6,121 bases of DNA from JAKAGZ01 sp964412105 (GTDB lineage Bacteria > Bacteroidota > Ignavibacteria > Ignavibacteriales > Ignavibacteriaceae). Every line of letters starts with the position of its first letter. The stretch's first letter is position 1. The DNA lies in contig CAYPNM010000099.1 in NCBI GenBank assembly GCA_964412105.1, positions 1 to 6,121 of the forward strand. The letters are read 5' to 3'. Below are positions 6,098 to 6,121 of this stretch, one piece after another. A program made the translations under genes and the position numbers. The notes beneath the pieces were generated by a model. It did no database searches, was not told where the DNA came from, and worked only from the letters and a program-made list of their open reading frames with translations.

Positions 6098-6121
6098 AGC
6101 GATTTGTTATAGTAATAATTT

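Overview
The window is an AT-rich bacterial segment in which every supported gene reads on the minus strand. From right to left the order is: a three-receiver histidine-kinase-like signalling protein, glutamyl-tRNA synthetase (gltX), glutaminyl-tRNA synthetase (glnS) and a 69-residue two-helix membrane protein. Three features suggest a member of the Bacteroidota/Ignavibacteriota (FCB) lineage: the base composition, the near absence of Shine-Dalgarno sequences before the three large genes, and the pairing of a true GlnRS with a multi-receiver hybrid kinase. This is an inference from style; no rRNA or marker phylogeny could be run.

Region by region. Positions 6013-6121 form the leader of the kinase gene. 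They hold a candidate promoter overlapped by a perfect 9-bp inverted repeat. Positions 3652-6012 encode a 786-residue protein made of a GAF-like N-terminus, a DHp/HATPase core and three receiver domains. The kinase core is degenerate at decisive positions: serine replaces the phosphoacceptor histidine of the H-box, histidine replaces the Mg-coordinating asparagine of the N-box, and the glycine boxes are altered. All three receivers keep their phosphoacceptor aspartate. This is the most unusual object in the window. A gap of about 100 bases with a weak candidate promoter precedes gltX (2095-3549). It is followed after 25 bases or fewer by glnS (361-2070), which makes a compact two-gene unit for charging tRNA-Glu and tRNA-Gln. 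After 57 bases comes the small membrane protein gene (94-303), which has the only good ribosome-binding site here. Positions 1-93 hold an AT-rich interrupted palindrome and no convincing gene.

How the genes work together. gltX and glnS supply Glu-tRNA(Glu) and Gln-tRNA(Gln) directly, so the cell probably does not depend on the GatCAB amidotransferase for glutamine codons. The kinase-like gene has its own candidate promoter and no cognate response regulator in view; nothing in the sequence ties it functionally to the synthetases. No mobile elements, CRISPR arrays, tRNA or rRNA genes were seen.
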